Positions 45,077 to 54,331 are shown, numbered from the stretch's first letter. The stretch: DNA of 64,000 nucleotides from Atopobiaceae bacterium (GCA_022483015.1 JAKVOB010000001.1:1264902-1328901), one strand, 5' to 3'. Translations and numbers: made by a program. The notes: generated by a model not told the origin, from the letters alone.

Positions 45077-46153
45077 ATGTCGAACAAGACCTACCTCGTG
45101 ACCGGCGGTGCCGGCTTCATCGGTTCCAACTTCGTGCTCCGCATGCTCGCCGAGCATCCGGACTGCCGCGTGGTGAACGTCGACAAGCTCACCTATGCCG
45201 GCAACCTCGAGAACCTCTCCTCGGTCGAGTCCGACCCGCGCTACACCTTCGTGCAGGCCGACATCTGCGACCGCGCGGCCATGGACAAGGTCTTCTCGGA
45301 CTACGACCCCGACTTCGTGGTCAACTTCGCCGCCGAGAGCCATGTGGACCGCTCGATCTCGAACCCCGAGATCTTCGCCGAGACCAACGTGGGTGGCGCG
45401 GTCACCATGCTGAACGCCGCCAAGGCCGCCTGGCAGCTCGATGACGGCTCGTTCAAGGAGGGCAGGCGCTTCCTGCAGGTCTCCACGGACGAGGTCTATG
45501 GCACCCTCTCGCTCGACCGACCTGACACGTTCTTCCGTGAGGACACGCCCCTCTCGCCCCACTCGCCCTACTCGGCTTCCAAGGCATCGGCCGACTTCTT
45601 CACCCATGCCTACCACGACACCTACGGCATGCCCTGCCTGGTCACGCGCTGCTCCAACAACTACGGCCCGTACCAGTTCCCCGAGAAGCTCATCCCGCTC
45701 ATGATCAACAACGCCCTGCACCACGAGAAGCTCCCCGTGTACGGCGATGGCCTCAACGTCCGTGACTGGCTCTATGTGGACGACCACTGCAAGGCCATCG
45801 ACCTCGTGCTGCAGAAGGGCCGGCTGGGGGAGTCCTACAACGTGGGCGGCCACAACGAGATGGCCAACATCGACATCGTCAGGATCATCATCCGCGAGGT
45901 CGCCAAGGCCACGGGCGATGCCGCCATCACCGAGGACCTCATCGAGCACGTCACGGACCGCAAGGGCCATGACCGTCGCTATGCCATCGCCCCCGACAAG
46001 ATCCACTCAGAGCTGGGGTGGCTTCCCGAGACGTGCTTCGCGGATGGCATCGTCAAGACCATCGACTGGTACCTTGCCCACGAGGAGTGGATGGCCCACG
46101 TCACGAGTGGTGCCTACCAGGACTACTACACCAGGATGTACGCTGGTAGGTAG
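45077..46153 (+). CDS. rfbB: dTDP-glucose 4,6-dehydratase
   Basis: The 358-residue extended SDR has YLVTGGAGFIGSNFVLRML (NAD binding), NVDKLTYAGNLENL and AAESHVDRSI. STDEVYG carries the catalytic Asp-Glu pair and PYSASKASADFF the YxxxK, then RCSNNYGPYQFPEKLIP. It forms dTDP-4-keto-6-deoxyglucose from the RfbA product. AGGGGAG precedes the ATG. It is separated from rfbADC by the PLC-like gene on the other strand. The 227-bp divergent gap 44850-45076 holds only promoter-like TATGCT/TATATG sequence near 45026. Confidence 0.96.
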   Translation: MSNKTYLVTGGAGFIGSNFVLRMLAEHPDCRVVNVDKLTYAGNLENLSSVESDPRYTFVQADICDRAAMDKVFSDYDPDFVVNFAAESHVDRSISNPEIFAETNVGGAVTMLNAAKAAWQLDDGSFKEGRRFLQVSTDEVYGTLSLDRPDTFFREDTPLSPHSPYSASKASADFFTHAYHDTYGMPCLVTRCSNNYGPYQFPEKLIPLMINNALHHEKLPVYGDGLNVRDWLYVDDHCKAIDLVLQKGRLGESYNVGGHNEMANIDIVRIIIREVAKATGDAAITEDLIEHVTDRKGHDRRYAIAPDKIHSELGWLPETCFADGIVKTIDWYLAHEEWMAHVTSGAYQDYYTRMYAGR

Positions 46154-46188
46154 TCGTTCCTTCCGTCAGTAACCAGGAGATTGGTCCC

Positions 46189-48105
46189 ATGGCAAACACA
46201 TCGCGTGGCGGACGCCACTTCGCAAACGACGGTGCGGCCCCTTCGGCCGGCCGTTCGGCGAGTCCATACGCCACATCGCGCGAGACCTCGTCCAGCGCCT
46301 ATGCCAGCGAGCTCGATCGCGTGAAGTCGCGTGGCCATGGAGGGTCCGAGGTCCGGTTCAAGGAGCCCAAGAGGCGCCATCATGTATGGCCTGTCGTACT
46401 CGTGGTCATCCTCGTGCTCCTGGGGGTCGTCGGGTTCTCGGGCCTCCAGCTCTATGAGTCCGTCAAGGTCGTGAAGGCCGACGCCACCGTGGCGATCCAG
46501 GACGTCTCCACGATGAAGGACAAGGTCCTGGCCGGCAACACGGACGAGGCACAGACGGCGGCCGATGACATAGTGGCCAAGTCGGCCGAGATGAAGAAGG
46601 AGACCTCGGGCGTGCTCTGGGCTCTCGCCGAGCATGTGCCGGTCTATGGCTCTGACGTCAAGGCGGCCCGCGAGCTGGTGGACGTGCTCGATGACGTCGC
46701 CCAGAACGCCGTGGCCCCCGTCTCCGACCAGCTTCCGAGCCTCAACGTCAAGAACATCGTGGGCGACGACGGCAGCATCGACGTCGCCTCGTTGCAGGAC
46801 GTCGCGACGGTGCTGGGGGAGGTAGAGCCGGTCATCTCACGTAACGCCGCGACGGTCGACGCGCTCCCCGAGACCCATGTCGACCAGCTCACGAAGGCCG
46901 TGGACAAGGTCAAGGAGCTCTTCCCCAAGGCGGAGTCCCTGCTGAGCTCGGCCAACCAGGTTGCCCCCTACCTACCTCAGATGCTCGGTGGCAATGGCCA
47001 GACGCGCACCTACCTCATCGTGGCGCAGAACAACGCCGAGATCCGTGCCACAGGCGGCTTCCCGGGGTCATGGGGAACGCTCAGCGTGACCGACGGAAAG
47101 ATGACCTTGGGTGACTTCGCCTCCATCCAGACCACGAGCGTTACCGCCGACCAGCAGCCTTCCATCACTGACGAGGAGGAGGCCCTCTTCGGCACGGGTC
47201 TGAAGCAGAGCCCCGGCAACTCCAACTACACCCCGGACTTCACGCGTGCCGCCCAGCTCATGAGCGAGTACTGGCAGATTCGGGGTGGCTCCTCCGTCGA
47301 TGGCGTGGTCGCGATCGACCCGGTGTTCCTCCAGAACGTCCTCAAGCTCGTGGGAGGGTTCACGGCCGCGGACGGCAGCACCGTGGACGGCACCAACGCG
47401 GCTCGCGTGCTCCTCTCCGATACCTATTGGAACCTGCCCGTCGACGAGCAGGACGCCTTCTTCGCCTCCGTGGCCGGCCAGTCGTTCAAGCAGTTCTTCT
47501 CGAACATCGGGAAGGTGAGCATCAAGAGCCTCGCGACCACGCTCAAGTCCTCGATCTCAGACCATAGGATCCAGGTCTGGATGGCCGACGACACGGAGGA
47601 GGCCGCGCTCGAGGGCCTGGGCATCACGGGATCGATCTCCACCGATGTGACGAAGCCGGTGCTCGGCGTGTACCTCGATGACGAGACCTGGTCCAAGATC
47701 TGCTGGTATCTCTCGACGACCACCCAGGTGGGCGCTGCGACCGCCAATGCGGACGGCACCAGGTCCTATCAGGTCACGACGACGCTCGCCAACTCGTTCA
47801 CCACGAACATCGCCTCGACGGCCCCAGCCTATGTCTATGGCTACAACACGCTCAAGCGCGACCGTACCGACATGATCACGCACGTCTACCTCTATGCCCC
47901 GGCCGGTGGGTCGATCTCGAACGTCTCGGCCAGTGGAGGGTGGACGTTCACGGAGGGGTCCATCTCGGGCCTCGACGTGTGGTCCTCGCTCGTCCAGACC
48001 GAGGGGGGAGACTCGACCACCATCACCTACACCGTGACGACCCCTGCCACGGCAACGACCGACCTCACGGTACGCACCACGCCTGACTGCGAGGCGGCAC
48101 AGTAG
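46189..48105 (+). CDS. DUF4012 family membrane protein
   Basis: The 638-residue product has a disordered, basic cytoplasmic N-terminus and one transmembrane helix (VWPVVLVVILVLLGVVGFSG, ~residues 66-85). An extracytoplasmic region follows with the DUF4012 core: RTYLIVAQNNAEIRATGGFP, GSWGTLSVTDGKM and VDGVVAIDPVFLQNVLKLVG. DUF4012 proteins are often found in polysaccharide loci of actinobacteria, and this one directly follows rfbB (35 bp), which fits an envelope-glycan role. The biochemical function is unknown. Confidence 0.8.
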   Translation: MANTSRGGRHFANDGAAPSAGRSASPYATSRETSSSAYASELDRVKSRGHGGSEVRFKEPKRRHHVWPVVLVVILVLLGVVGFSGLQLYESVKVVKADATVAIQDVSTMKDKVLAGNTDEAQTAADDIVAKSAEMKKETSGVLWALAEHVPVYGSDVKAARELVDVLDDVAQNAVAPVSDQLPSLNVKNIVGDDGSIDVASLQDVATVLGEVEPVISRNAATVDALPETHVDQLTKAVDKVKELFPKAESLLSSANQVAPYLPQMLGGNGQTRTYLIVAQNNAEIRATGGFPGSWGTLSVTDGKMTLGDFASIQTTSVTADQQPSITDEEEALFGTGLKQSPGNSNYTPDFTRAAQLMSEYWQIRGGSSVDGVVAIDPVFLQNVLKLVGGFTAADGSTVDGTNAARVLLSDTYWNLPVDEQDAFFASVAGQSFKQFFSNIGKVSIKSLATTLKSSISDHRIQVWMADDTEEAALEGLGITGSISTDVTKPVLGVYLDDETWSKICWYLSTTTQVGAATANADGTRSYQVTTTLANSFTTNIASTAPAYVYGYNTLKRDRTDMITHVYLYAPAGGSISNVSASGGWTFTEGSISGLDVWSSLVQTEGGDSTTITYTVTTPATATTDLTVRTTPDCEAAQ

Positions 48106-48259
48106 GGCTCTCCGCTCCTGCTGGGGAGGGGTGGGTGCCATGTGCGCTAACCGCGCAACGCTCCCAATCGCTCCATCATGTGCGTCCCGAACGCCCAACT
48201 AGCGCTATGATGAGGGGCGTGAGTGGTCCTATGTGTTCCATCGACTATGGAGGTATCAC

Positions 48260-49132
48260 ATGCTCGTCAACGCAACCGACATGCTTCAGAAGGCCGAGGC
48301 CGGCCATTATGGTGTTGGCGCCTTCAACACCAACAACCTTGAGTGGGCAGACGCCATCCTGAACGCCGCCGAGGAGGAGCAGTCCCCGGTCATCATCCAG
48401 TGCACCAGCGGTGCCTCCAAGTGGCAGACCAGCTTCAAGATGGTCTCAGAGATCGTCCACACCCTCGTCGAGACCAAGGGCATCACCGTCCCCGTGGCCA
48501 TGCACCTCGACCATGGTACCTACGAGGACTGCTTCAAGTGCATCGACGCAGGCTTCACCTCCATCATGTATGACGGCTCTCACGAGGAGAGCTTCCAGAT
48601 CAACCTCGACCACACCAAGGAGCTCGTGAAGCTTGCCCACAGCAAGGGCATCTCCATCGAGGCCGAGGTCGGCGGCATCGGCGGCACCGAGGACGGCGTC
48701 ACCGCACAGGGTGAGATCGCCAATCCCGACGAGTGCAAGCAGATCGCGGACCTGGGCGTCGACTTCCTCGCCTGCGGCATCGGCAACATCCACGGCCTGT
48801 ACCCCGCCAACTGGGCTGGCCTGTCCTTCGACGCCCTCGCAGCCATCAAGGCCAAGACGGGCACCCTGCCCCTCGTGCTCCACGGCGGCACCGGCATCCC
48901 CGTCGACCAGGTCAAGAAGGCCATCTCCCTGGGCATCTGCAAGGTCAACGTCAACACCGACCTCCAGGTCGTCTTCGCCGAGGCCACGCGCAAGTACATC
49001 GAGTCCGGTGCCGACCAGCAGGGCAAGGGCTATGACCCCCGCAAGCTCATGAAGCCCGGCCGCGAGGCAATCACGACCCGCACCAAGGAGCTCATCGAGG
49101 AGTTCGGCTCCAACGGCAAGGGCTGGAACTAG
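48260..49132 (+). CDS. fba: Class II fructose-bisphosphate aldolase
   Basis: This glycolytic zinc enzyme splits fructose-1,6-bisphosphate. The 290-residue product shows NATDMLQKAEAGHYGVGAFN, AMHLDHGTYEDC with zinc-ligand His, SIMYDGSHEESFQINLDHTKE, EAEVGGIGGTEDG, LVLHGGTGIP and KVNVNTDLQ. ATG 48260 has GGAGG upstream. A TATGAT at 48206-48211 is a likely -10. It is monocistronic, with a strong terminator after it. Confidence 0.96.
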   Translation: MLVNATDMLQKAEAGHYGVGAFNTNNLEWADAILNAAEEEQSPVIIQCTSGASKWQTSFKMVSEIVHTLVETKGITVPVAMHLDHGTYEDCFKCIDAGFTSIMYDGSHEESFQINLDHTKELVKLAHSKGISIEAEVGGIGGTEDGVTAQGEIANPDECKQIADLGVDFLACGIGNIHGLYPANWAGLSFDALAAIKAKTGTLPLVLHGGTGIPVDQVKKAISLGICKVNVNTDLQVVFAEATRKYIESGADQQGKGYDPRKLMKPGREAITTRTKELIEEFGSNGKGWN

Positions 49133-49164
49133 TCGCAAGGTCGCTTCGAGTCAGTCGCTTAATG

Positions 49165-49194
49165 AGGGGGTCGGCCATATGGCCGGCCCCCTTT
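49165..49194 (+). terminator. Intrinsic terminator of fba
   Basis: GGGGGTCGGCC (49166-49176) pairs with GGCCGGCCCCC (49181-49191) around an ATAT loop, followed by TTT. Confidence 0.85.
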
Positions 49195-49288
49195 GTGTTG
49201 AGGAAAACCTGCGAGAGGCCAACCCTGGAGCAACCCTCAAGGCGTATGGAGAGAGCAAGGTCATTCCGTCACATCCCTTACAGGTTAT

Positions 49289-49318
49289 TTGCCAATCGTG
49301 CTCGGGGCTGGGTATCAT
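49289..49318 (+). promoter_or_regulatory. Putative promoter of the tandem NlpC/P60 genes
   Basis: TTGCCA (49289-49294) and TATCAT (49313-49318) are 18 bp apart. The GTG start follows 60 bp later. Nothing else is visible between the fba terminator and this promoter. Confidence 0.55.
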
Positions 49319-49377
49319 ATGCGTATCGGCGTTGGCTCGCCGTTGCCATAACCGCACCCGTATCGAAAGAGAGCCCC

Positions 49378-50514
49378 GTGAGCCGAACCAACCTCATCCG
49401 AGCAACGCTGTTCGCCCTCCTGGCACTTGTCCTGGGGCTGTGCGCCGTACCTCGCGAGGCCTCGGCAGACACGTCCGCAGAGCTGCAGAGCCAGCTCGAT
49501 GCGGCCAACACCCAGCTCGACACCCTCAATGCCCAGCTCGAGCAGACCAGCGAGCAGGTCAATGACGCCCAGTACCAACTCGACCAGAAGCAGTCCGAGA
49601 TAGACGCCACGACCACTCAGCTCAACGACACCCAGACGCAGATCGACCAGACCGAGGCCGACATCACCAAGAAGCAGGCCGACCTCGATGCCGCGCAGGA
49701 GGTCCTCTCCAAGCGCATCTCGGCGACGTACAAGTCCGGTGGCGAGGACAGCCTGCTCTCCGTCGTGCTGGACTCCTCCAGCCTCGAGGAGCTCATCAAC
49801 AACGTCTACTATGCCGGCAAGATCAGCCAGTCCGACCAGGACATCATCCAGCAGGTGAAGGACCTCAAGGCCCAGCTGGAGGACCAGAAGGCCCAGCTGG
49901 AGGACCAGAAGGCCCAGCAGCAGTCCCTTCTCGACCAACAGAACCAGCAGAAGGCCGACCTCGAGACCCAGAAGGCCGCCCTGGACTCCCAGAAGGCCAC
50001 CTTCGAGCAGCAGCAGGCCGAGCAGCAGAGCTATGTCAGCAGCCTGAGCCAGCAGGTCCAGGACAAGATCACCGAGGAGCGCGAGGCGGCCGCCGCGGCA
50101 GCCCGTGCGCAGGCCCAGTCCTCGTACACCTACACCCCTGGTACCAGCACCTACACGGGCGGGGCCCTCACCGACTCGCAGCGCAGCGCGATCCTCTCGG
50201 CAGCCTACTCTCAGCTTGGTGTGAGCTATGTATGGGCTGCGTGCAGTCCCGGGTCCGCCTTCGACTGCTCCGGGTTCACCATGTACTGTTACGGGCAGGC
50301 AGGCATCTCGCTGCCTCACAGCTCCAGCGCGCAGCGCAGCATGTTCAACCAGACGTCGATCTCGAACCTGCAGGCTGGTGACCTCGTCTTCTGGACCGGT
50401 CACGTGGCCATCTACGCAGGAGACGGCCAGATCATCGAGGCCGTGGAGCCCGTGGTCCACAAGGGCGCCATCTGGGACGGCGGCAGGCTCATCGGCGGCG
50501 GGTACCTTGGATAG
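49378..50514 (+). CDS. Secreted NlpC/P60 peptidoglycan endopeptidase with coiled-coil N-domain (first of pair)
   Basis: The 378-residue product starts at GTG 49378 (GAAAGAGAG upstream) with a Sec signal peptide (ALLALVLGLCAVPREASA, cleavage before DTS). Residues ~30-255 form a long Gln/Asp/Leu-rich coiled coil like the regulatory domain of RipA/CwlO-type hydrolases, and include a twofold QLEDQKA repeat. The NlpC/P60 domain (~265-378) has catalytic Cys in FDCSGFTMYC and His in GHVAIYAGDG. It would cut D-gamma-Glu-DAP type bonds in wall peptides; the coiled coil probably inhibits it until it meets a divisome partner. A paralogue follows 19 bp later. Confidence 0.88.
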   Translation: MSRTNLIRATLFALLALVLGLCAVPREASADTSAELQSQLDAANTQLDTLNAQLEQTSEQVNDAQYQLDQKQSEIDATTTQLNDTQTQIDQTEADITKKQADLDAAQEVLSKRISATYKSGGEDSLLSVVLDSSSLEELINNVYYAGKISQSDQDIIQQVKDLKAQLEDQKAQLEDQKAQQQSLLDQQNQQKADLETQKAALDSQKATFEQQQAEQQSYVSSLSQQVQDKITEEREAAAAAARAQAQSSYTYTPGTSTYTGGALTDSQRSAILSAAYSQLGVSYVWAACSPGSAFDCSGFTMYCYGQAGISLPHSSSAQRSMFNQTSISNLQAGDLVFWTGHVAIYAGDGQIIEAVEPVVHKGAIWDGGRLIGGGYLG

Positions 50515-50533
50515 GAAGAGGGGGAGAGTCCGT

Positions 50534-51793
50534 TTGGGTCTCTTTGGTGCACAGAGGGTCGACCATGTGACCGGACGCCTCACGAGGGCGCTCGTGGCGG
50601 GTGCCGCGTGTGCGGCCCTCGTCTGCGGCGTCATAGGCGTGGCTCCGACCGTCGCCCGGGCTGACGAGACCTCAGACCTCCAGGCCCAGCTCGACACGGC
50701 GAGCGCACACCTCGACGACATCTACGCACAGGCCGAGGAGGCCTCGGAGGCGCTCAATGACACCCAGGTGCAGCTCGACCAGACCAACTCAGACATCGAG
50801 CAGACGCAGAGCGACATCCAGACCGAGCAGGCCAACCTCTCCTCGGCCCAGTCCACGCTCTCGGATCGTGTGAGGTCGAACTACAAGACCGGCGGCACCA
50901 ACCTGCTCTCGATCGTCCTTGGCTCCTCAGACTTCACCGACCTCGTCAGCCGCGTCTACTACGCCTCGAAGGTGAGCGAGTCCGATGCCCAGGCCATCCA
51001 GCAGGTGCGCGACGCGCAGACCGCGCTCGACGCCAAGCAGGCCGACCTCCAGACGCAGCAGTCGCAGCAGCAGGCCCTGGCCGACCAGCAGCAGTCCGAC
51101 ATGGACACGCTCTCTGCCCAGGCCTCCGAGGCCGAGACCTACGTGAGCAGCCTCAGCCAGGAGGTCCAGGACAAGCTCGCCGAGCAGCAGGCCGCCCAGG
51201 CCGCCGCAGCGCAGGCACAGGCCGATGCCGACGCCCAGAGCGCTGCCTCGGCAGCGGCGGAGGCGGGCACCGATGACGCTACCGACGACTCCGGCACCAC
51301 CGACTCGGGCAGTGATGCGAACGACGGTGGCTCTGACTCCGGTAGCTCGAACTCCGGTAGCTCGAACTCTGGCGGCTCAGGCTCCGGCAGCTCGAACTCG
51401 GGCGGCTCGGGCTCCGGCAGCTCCAACTCGGGCGGTGGCTCGGGCAGTTCGAACTCCAGTGCTCGTTCGACTGTGGTCGATGCTGCCTACTCGATGGTCG
51501 GCGGTACCTATGTTTATACCGCCTATGACCCATCCTCGAGGACCTTCGACTGCTCCGGCTTGGTCACCTATTGCCTGGCCTGTGCCGGGATCTCTGGTCA
51601 GCATTACTCAGGTTGGTATGGTGCGCGCTGCAACGAGTCGATTTCTGAGGCCCAGCCTGGTGATGTGGTGTGGCGTAGTGGCCATGTGGGCATCTACGTC
51701 GGGAATGGCAAGACCATCGAGGCCATGAGCCCTTCCATGGGGATCACGTTCGGTAGGCTCTCCTCGTTCTCGGCGGCCTATAGCCCGTACTAA
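50534..51793 (+). CDS. Secreted NlpC/P60 peptidoglycan endopeptidase with Ser/Gly-rich linker (second of pair)
   Basis: This paralogue has the same plan: signal peptide (ALVAGAACAALVCGVIG.., cut after VARA), then a coiled coil whose SNYKTGGTNLLSIVLGSS matches ATYKSGGEDSLLSVVLDSS of its neighbour. A disordered Asp/Ser/Gly linker (~residues 245-310) with repeated SGSSNSGG units follows. The NlpC/P60 domain has catalytic Cys in FDCSGLVTYC and His in GHVGIYVGNG. I chose TTG 50534, with AGGGGGAG seven bases upstream; GTG 50567 is the alternative and keeps the signal peptide. It is cotranscribed with the first hydrolase. The linker may span the wall. Confidence 0.85.
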   Translation: MGLFGAQRVDHVTGRLTRALVAGAACAALVCGVIGVAPTVARADETSDLQAQLDTASAHLDDIYAQAEEASEALNDTQVQLDQTNSDIEQTQSDIQTEQANLSSAQSTLSDRVRSNYKTGGTNLLSIVLGSSDFTDLVSRVYYASKVSESDAQAIQQVRDAQTALDAKQADLQTQQSQQQALADQQQSDMDTLSAQASEAETYVSSLSQEVQDKLAEQQAAQAAAAQAQADADAQSAASAAAEAGTDDATDDSGTTDSGSDANDGGSDSGSSNSGSSNSGGSGSGSSNSGGSGSGSSNSGGGSGSSNSSARSTVVDAAYSMVGGTYVYTAYDPSSRTFDCSGLVTYCLACAGISGQHYSGWYGARCNESISEAQPGDVVWRSGHVGIYVGNGKTIEAMSPSMGITFGRLSSFSAAYSPY

Positions 51794-51842
51794 TGCCCGC
51801 TTGAGCAATCGAGCCCATCCCTTTGATCTGGAGCCTTAGCAC

Positions 51843-52850
51843 ATGCAGCGTTGGTCCTCGTTCGGGCGTCTCCTCGGTAGCCACATGGCCTTCATCGCAC
51901 CGTTCTGCGTGGCTGCGGGCGTCCTGTTCCCGGACGTCTTCGGTGGGCTCGAGACCGTGGTGCCGGCCCTCTTCGCGTTCATGACGTTCCAGGGCTCGCT
52001 CAACAACACCTTCCGCCAGGTGGTCGACACCTTCAGGCACCCCGCCCAGCTCCTCGTGATCCTGGGCGTCACGAGCGTCGCCATGCCCGTGGTGGCGCGC
52101 CTGCTCGCAGGGCTGCTCTTCGGCAACGACATGAGCCTGGTCACGGGTATCGTGCTCGAGTACTCCATCCCCGTGGCCGTGGTGAGCTTCATGTGGGTCG
52201 GCATGTTCGGCGGCAACACCGCCCTGGGCCTCTCGTGCGTCCTCGTCTCGACGGTGATCGCACCTCTCACCATCCCTGCGATGCTCCAGCTGCTCCTGGG
52301 CGAGTCCGTCCAGATCGACACGGTGGGCATGATGGTCGACATGCTCTTCATGATCGCCCTGCCGGCGCTTGCCGGCATGCTCGTGAACGACCTCACGCAC
52401 GGATGGGGGAGCAAGCGCCTCTCGCCGGCCATCTCCCCGGCATGCAAGGTGCTGCTCATGATCATCATCACGGCCAACTCCACCGAGATCTCGGACTACA
52501 TGCGCAACCTCACCCCGGAGCTCGTCGCCGTGGCGCTCTTCTGCCTCGTCTTCGCGAGCTGCGGGTTCCTCGTGGGCCTGGTGATCGCGAGGGCCTGGCA
52601 CCTCTCGCTTCCCACCACGGTCACGATGTGCTTCGACTGCGGTCTGCGCAACATCTCGTCAGGTGCCGTCATAGCGGCGGCCTACTTTCCGGGGGAGGCC
52701 ATGTTCCCCGTGATGATGGGGACCCTCTTCCAGCAGATCCTCGCCGCGACCTTCGGGCAGGGGATGCAGAGGGTCGTGGCCGAGGACCGTGCGCGGACGG
52801 ACGCCATGGTCGAGAGGGGCCTGTCTGCCTCGGGTCATGACGACGACTGA
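51843..52850 (+). CDS. Bile acid:sodium symporter family (BASS) transporter
   Basis: The 335-residue integral membrane protein has about ten hydrophobic segments. BASS-type patterns include FMTFQGSLNNTFR, LEYSIPVAVVSFMWVGMFGGN and CFDCGLRNISSGAVIAAAYFP near the C-terminus, which corresponds to the conserved 'E-x-G/N-x-..' crossover helix. Members carry organic anions with sodium; the substrate cannot be told. It follows the second hydrolase by 49 bp with GGAG upstream and may be cotranscribed. Confidence 0.75.
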   Translation: MQRWSSFGRLLGSHMAFIAPFCVAAGVLFPDVFGGLETVVPALFAFMTFQGSLNNTFRQVVDTFRHPAQLLVILGVTSVAMPVVARLLAGLLFGNDMSLVTGIVLEYSIPVAVVSFMWVGMFGGNTALGLSCVLVSTVIAPLTIPAMLQLLLGESVQIDTVGMMVDMLFMIALPALAGMLVNDLTHGWGSKRLSPAISPACKVLLMIIITANSTEISDYMRNLTPELVAVALFCLVFASCGFLVGLVIARAWHLSLPTTVTMCFDCGLRNISSGAVIAAAYFPGEAMFPVMMGTLFQQILAATFGQGMQRVVAEDRARTDAMVERGLSASGHDDD

Positions 52851-52860
52851 CCATCCCCGG

Positions 52861-52890
52861 TTGCGTATGCCATGGCACGCCTGGTAGTAT
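52861..52890 (+). promoter_or_regulatory. Putative promoter of the MFS exporter leader
   Basis: TTGCGT (52861-52866) and TAGTAT (52885-52890) are 18 bp apart, so transcription would start near 52897. This would give a ~195-nt leader before the MFS gene. Confidence 0.45.
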
Positions 52891-52943
52891 CTGACCCATC
52901 GCATGCGGATGGCATGCTTGGGCGGTGCCAGGAGGATGGGCCT

Positions 52944-52988
52944 ATGTGCTCAATGGGACGAGGTAAGGCAGGGACGCGCGAGGACTAG
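52944..52988 (+). CDS. Candidate 14-codon leader peptide upstream of the MFS exporter
   Basis: ATG 52944 opens the peptide MCSMGRGKAGTRED, ending with TAG at 52986-52988. AGGAGG (52930-52935) stands 8 nt before it, a better ribosome site than that of the exporter itself. The 3' end of the coding sequence lies inside the first of two strong hairpins. This is the classic layout of ribosome-mediated attenuation of antibiotic resistance genes. Expression is inferred, not shown. Confidence 0.45.
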   Translation: MCSMGRGKAGTRED

Positions 52989-53049
52989 CTCGCACGCCCT
53001 GTCTGATATGTGGGCGGCCGTGGGTCCTTCTCCCATGGCCTTGCGCCCA
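52970..53049 (+). promoter_or_regulatory. Two leader hairpins before the MFS exporter
   Basis: Hairpin 1 (52970-53000) pairs AGGGACGCGCGAG with CTCGCACGCCCT, one bulge and one mismatch, and contains the leader stop codon in its loop. Hairpin 2 (53011-53049) pairs TGGGCG with CGCCCA and GCCGTGGG with CCCATGGC, separated by a 3-4 nt bulge. Switching between structures as a ribosome stalls could control the exporter. Confidence 0.5.
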
Positions 53050-53092
53050 TAGCCCCGTTTCATCCCCGTTCCTCACCTCCTTGGAGCTCCCG

Positions 53093-54331
53093 ATGTCCCT
53101 CATAGCTTCCACGCGCAGCTCCCTGCGTGCCCTCACACCAGCCGAGCGCCGGCTCGTCATCGCCCGCTTCTGCCAGCGTATGGCCGGCGACTCGTCCTAT
53201 TTCATCGGCATCCTCGGCCTTGCCACCTACACCTTGGCCGCGGATGCCACCCAGGTCTCGATGCTCATGCTCGTGCTCAACACGATGGTCGTCGTGGGCA
53301 ACCTTGCCGGCGGGGTCATCGTGGACCGCATCGGCCCACGGCGGTGCGCGTTGGCAGCCCTCGCCCTGGGGGTCGTGGTGGCCGTGGGCATCCAGTTCGT
53401 GGAGCCCTCCTTCGCGATGATCCTCGTGGTGGCGGTCTTCCTCGGGGGCGCCGTCGGCCTCCAGGAGACGGCCTTCCGGAGCTTCCCTCCCTACCTCGTC
53501 GAGGGCGAGGACAAGCTCCATCGCACCAACGGCCTGGTCGAGCTCGCGACCAACGTCTCGGTGGTGGCAGGTCCTGCCATAGGCGGCCTCATCACGATGT
53601 TCCTCCCGGTGGTGCGGGTGTTCCTCTTCTACATCGTCGCCTCCGTGGCGGCCATGGCCGTCATCTCTGGCGTGCACGAGCGCTATCAGCCCGTCGTGCA
53701 GGAAGAGGAGGGCGAGCCCGGCAACGGCCACTTCATGGCCGACCTCGTCGAGGGCGTCCGCGTGACCTTCTCGAGCAGCTTCCTGCGCACGCTCTTCGTG
53801 ATGGGCTTCCTGGGCTACTTCGCCTTCGGCGCCTTCGACAGCCTCGAGTCGCTCTACTACCGTGATGTGCTCTGCGTGAGCGCCGACTGGATGGGCTGGC
53901 TCACGGCGGTGATGGGGGTGGGCTGCGTGGTCGGCTCGCTCGTGATGCTGCGCCTGCCCGAGCGTGCCCTGAGCCTCAGGAGTGTGGTCGTCGCCCTGTT
54001 CGTGGTGGGCACCGGTTGCATGCTCTATGTGGGCACGCCGTGGCTCGCCTGTGCCGTGGCAGGTCAGGCAATCTGTGGCCTGGGCTTCGGTGTCCTGGAG
54101 CCGTTGCAGCTCACGCTGGTGCAGCGCGACACGAGCCTCACCCATATGGGGCGCGTGATGGCGACCATGCGCACGGGATTCCAGGGGGCCGGCATCCTGC
54201 CCCTTCTCGTGGCGCCGTCGCTTGCCGACGCCTTCGGTGTGCAGGCCGTCCTGTTGGGGGCCTCGACCTTCGTCGCGTGCGTGGCCGTGGGCTTCGGGGC
54301 CTGGCTCTGGGCGCGCGGCCGTTGGTCGTGA
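53093..54331 (+). CDS. MFS efflux transporter (DHA3/MefA-like)
   Basis: The 412-residue protein has twelve likely transmembrane segments. MFS motif A-like GGVIVDRIGPRRC lies after TM2, and DHA3-type RTNGLVELATNVSVVAGPAIGGLI in the middle. This resembles macrolide and other drug exporters of the DHA3 group, although the substrate is not proven. GGAG six bases upstream supports ATG 53093; ATG 53081 is an in-frame alternative. It is the only gene of its transcript and sits behind a leader peptide plus hairpins. Confidence 0.8.
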   Translation: MSLIASTRSSLRALTPAERRLVIARFCQRMAGDSSYFIGILGLATYTLAADATQVSMLMLVLNTMVVVGNLAGGVIVDRIGPRRCALAALALGVVVAVGIQFVEPSFAMILVVAVFLGGAVGLQETAFRSFPPYLVEGEDKLHRTNGLVELATNVSVVAGPAIGGLITMFLPVVRVFLFYIVASVAAMAVISGVHERYQPVVQEEEGEPGNGHFMADLVEGVRVTFSSSFLRTLFVMGFLGYFAFGAFDSLESLYYRDVLCVSADWMGWLTAVMGVGCVVGSLVMLRLPERALSLRSVVVALFVVGTGCMLYVGTPWLACAVAGQAICGLGFGVLEPLQLTLVQRDTSLTHMGRVMATMRTGFQGAGILPLLVAPSLADAFGVQAVLLGASTFVACVAVGFGAWLWARGRWS

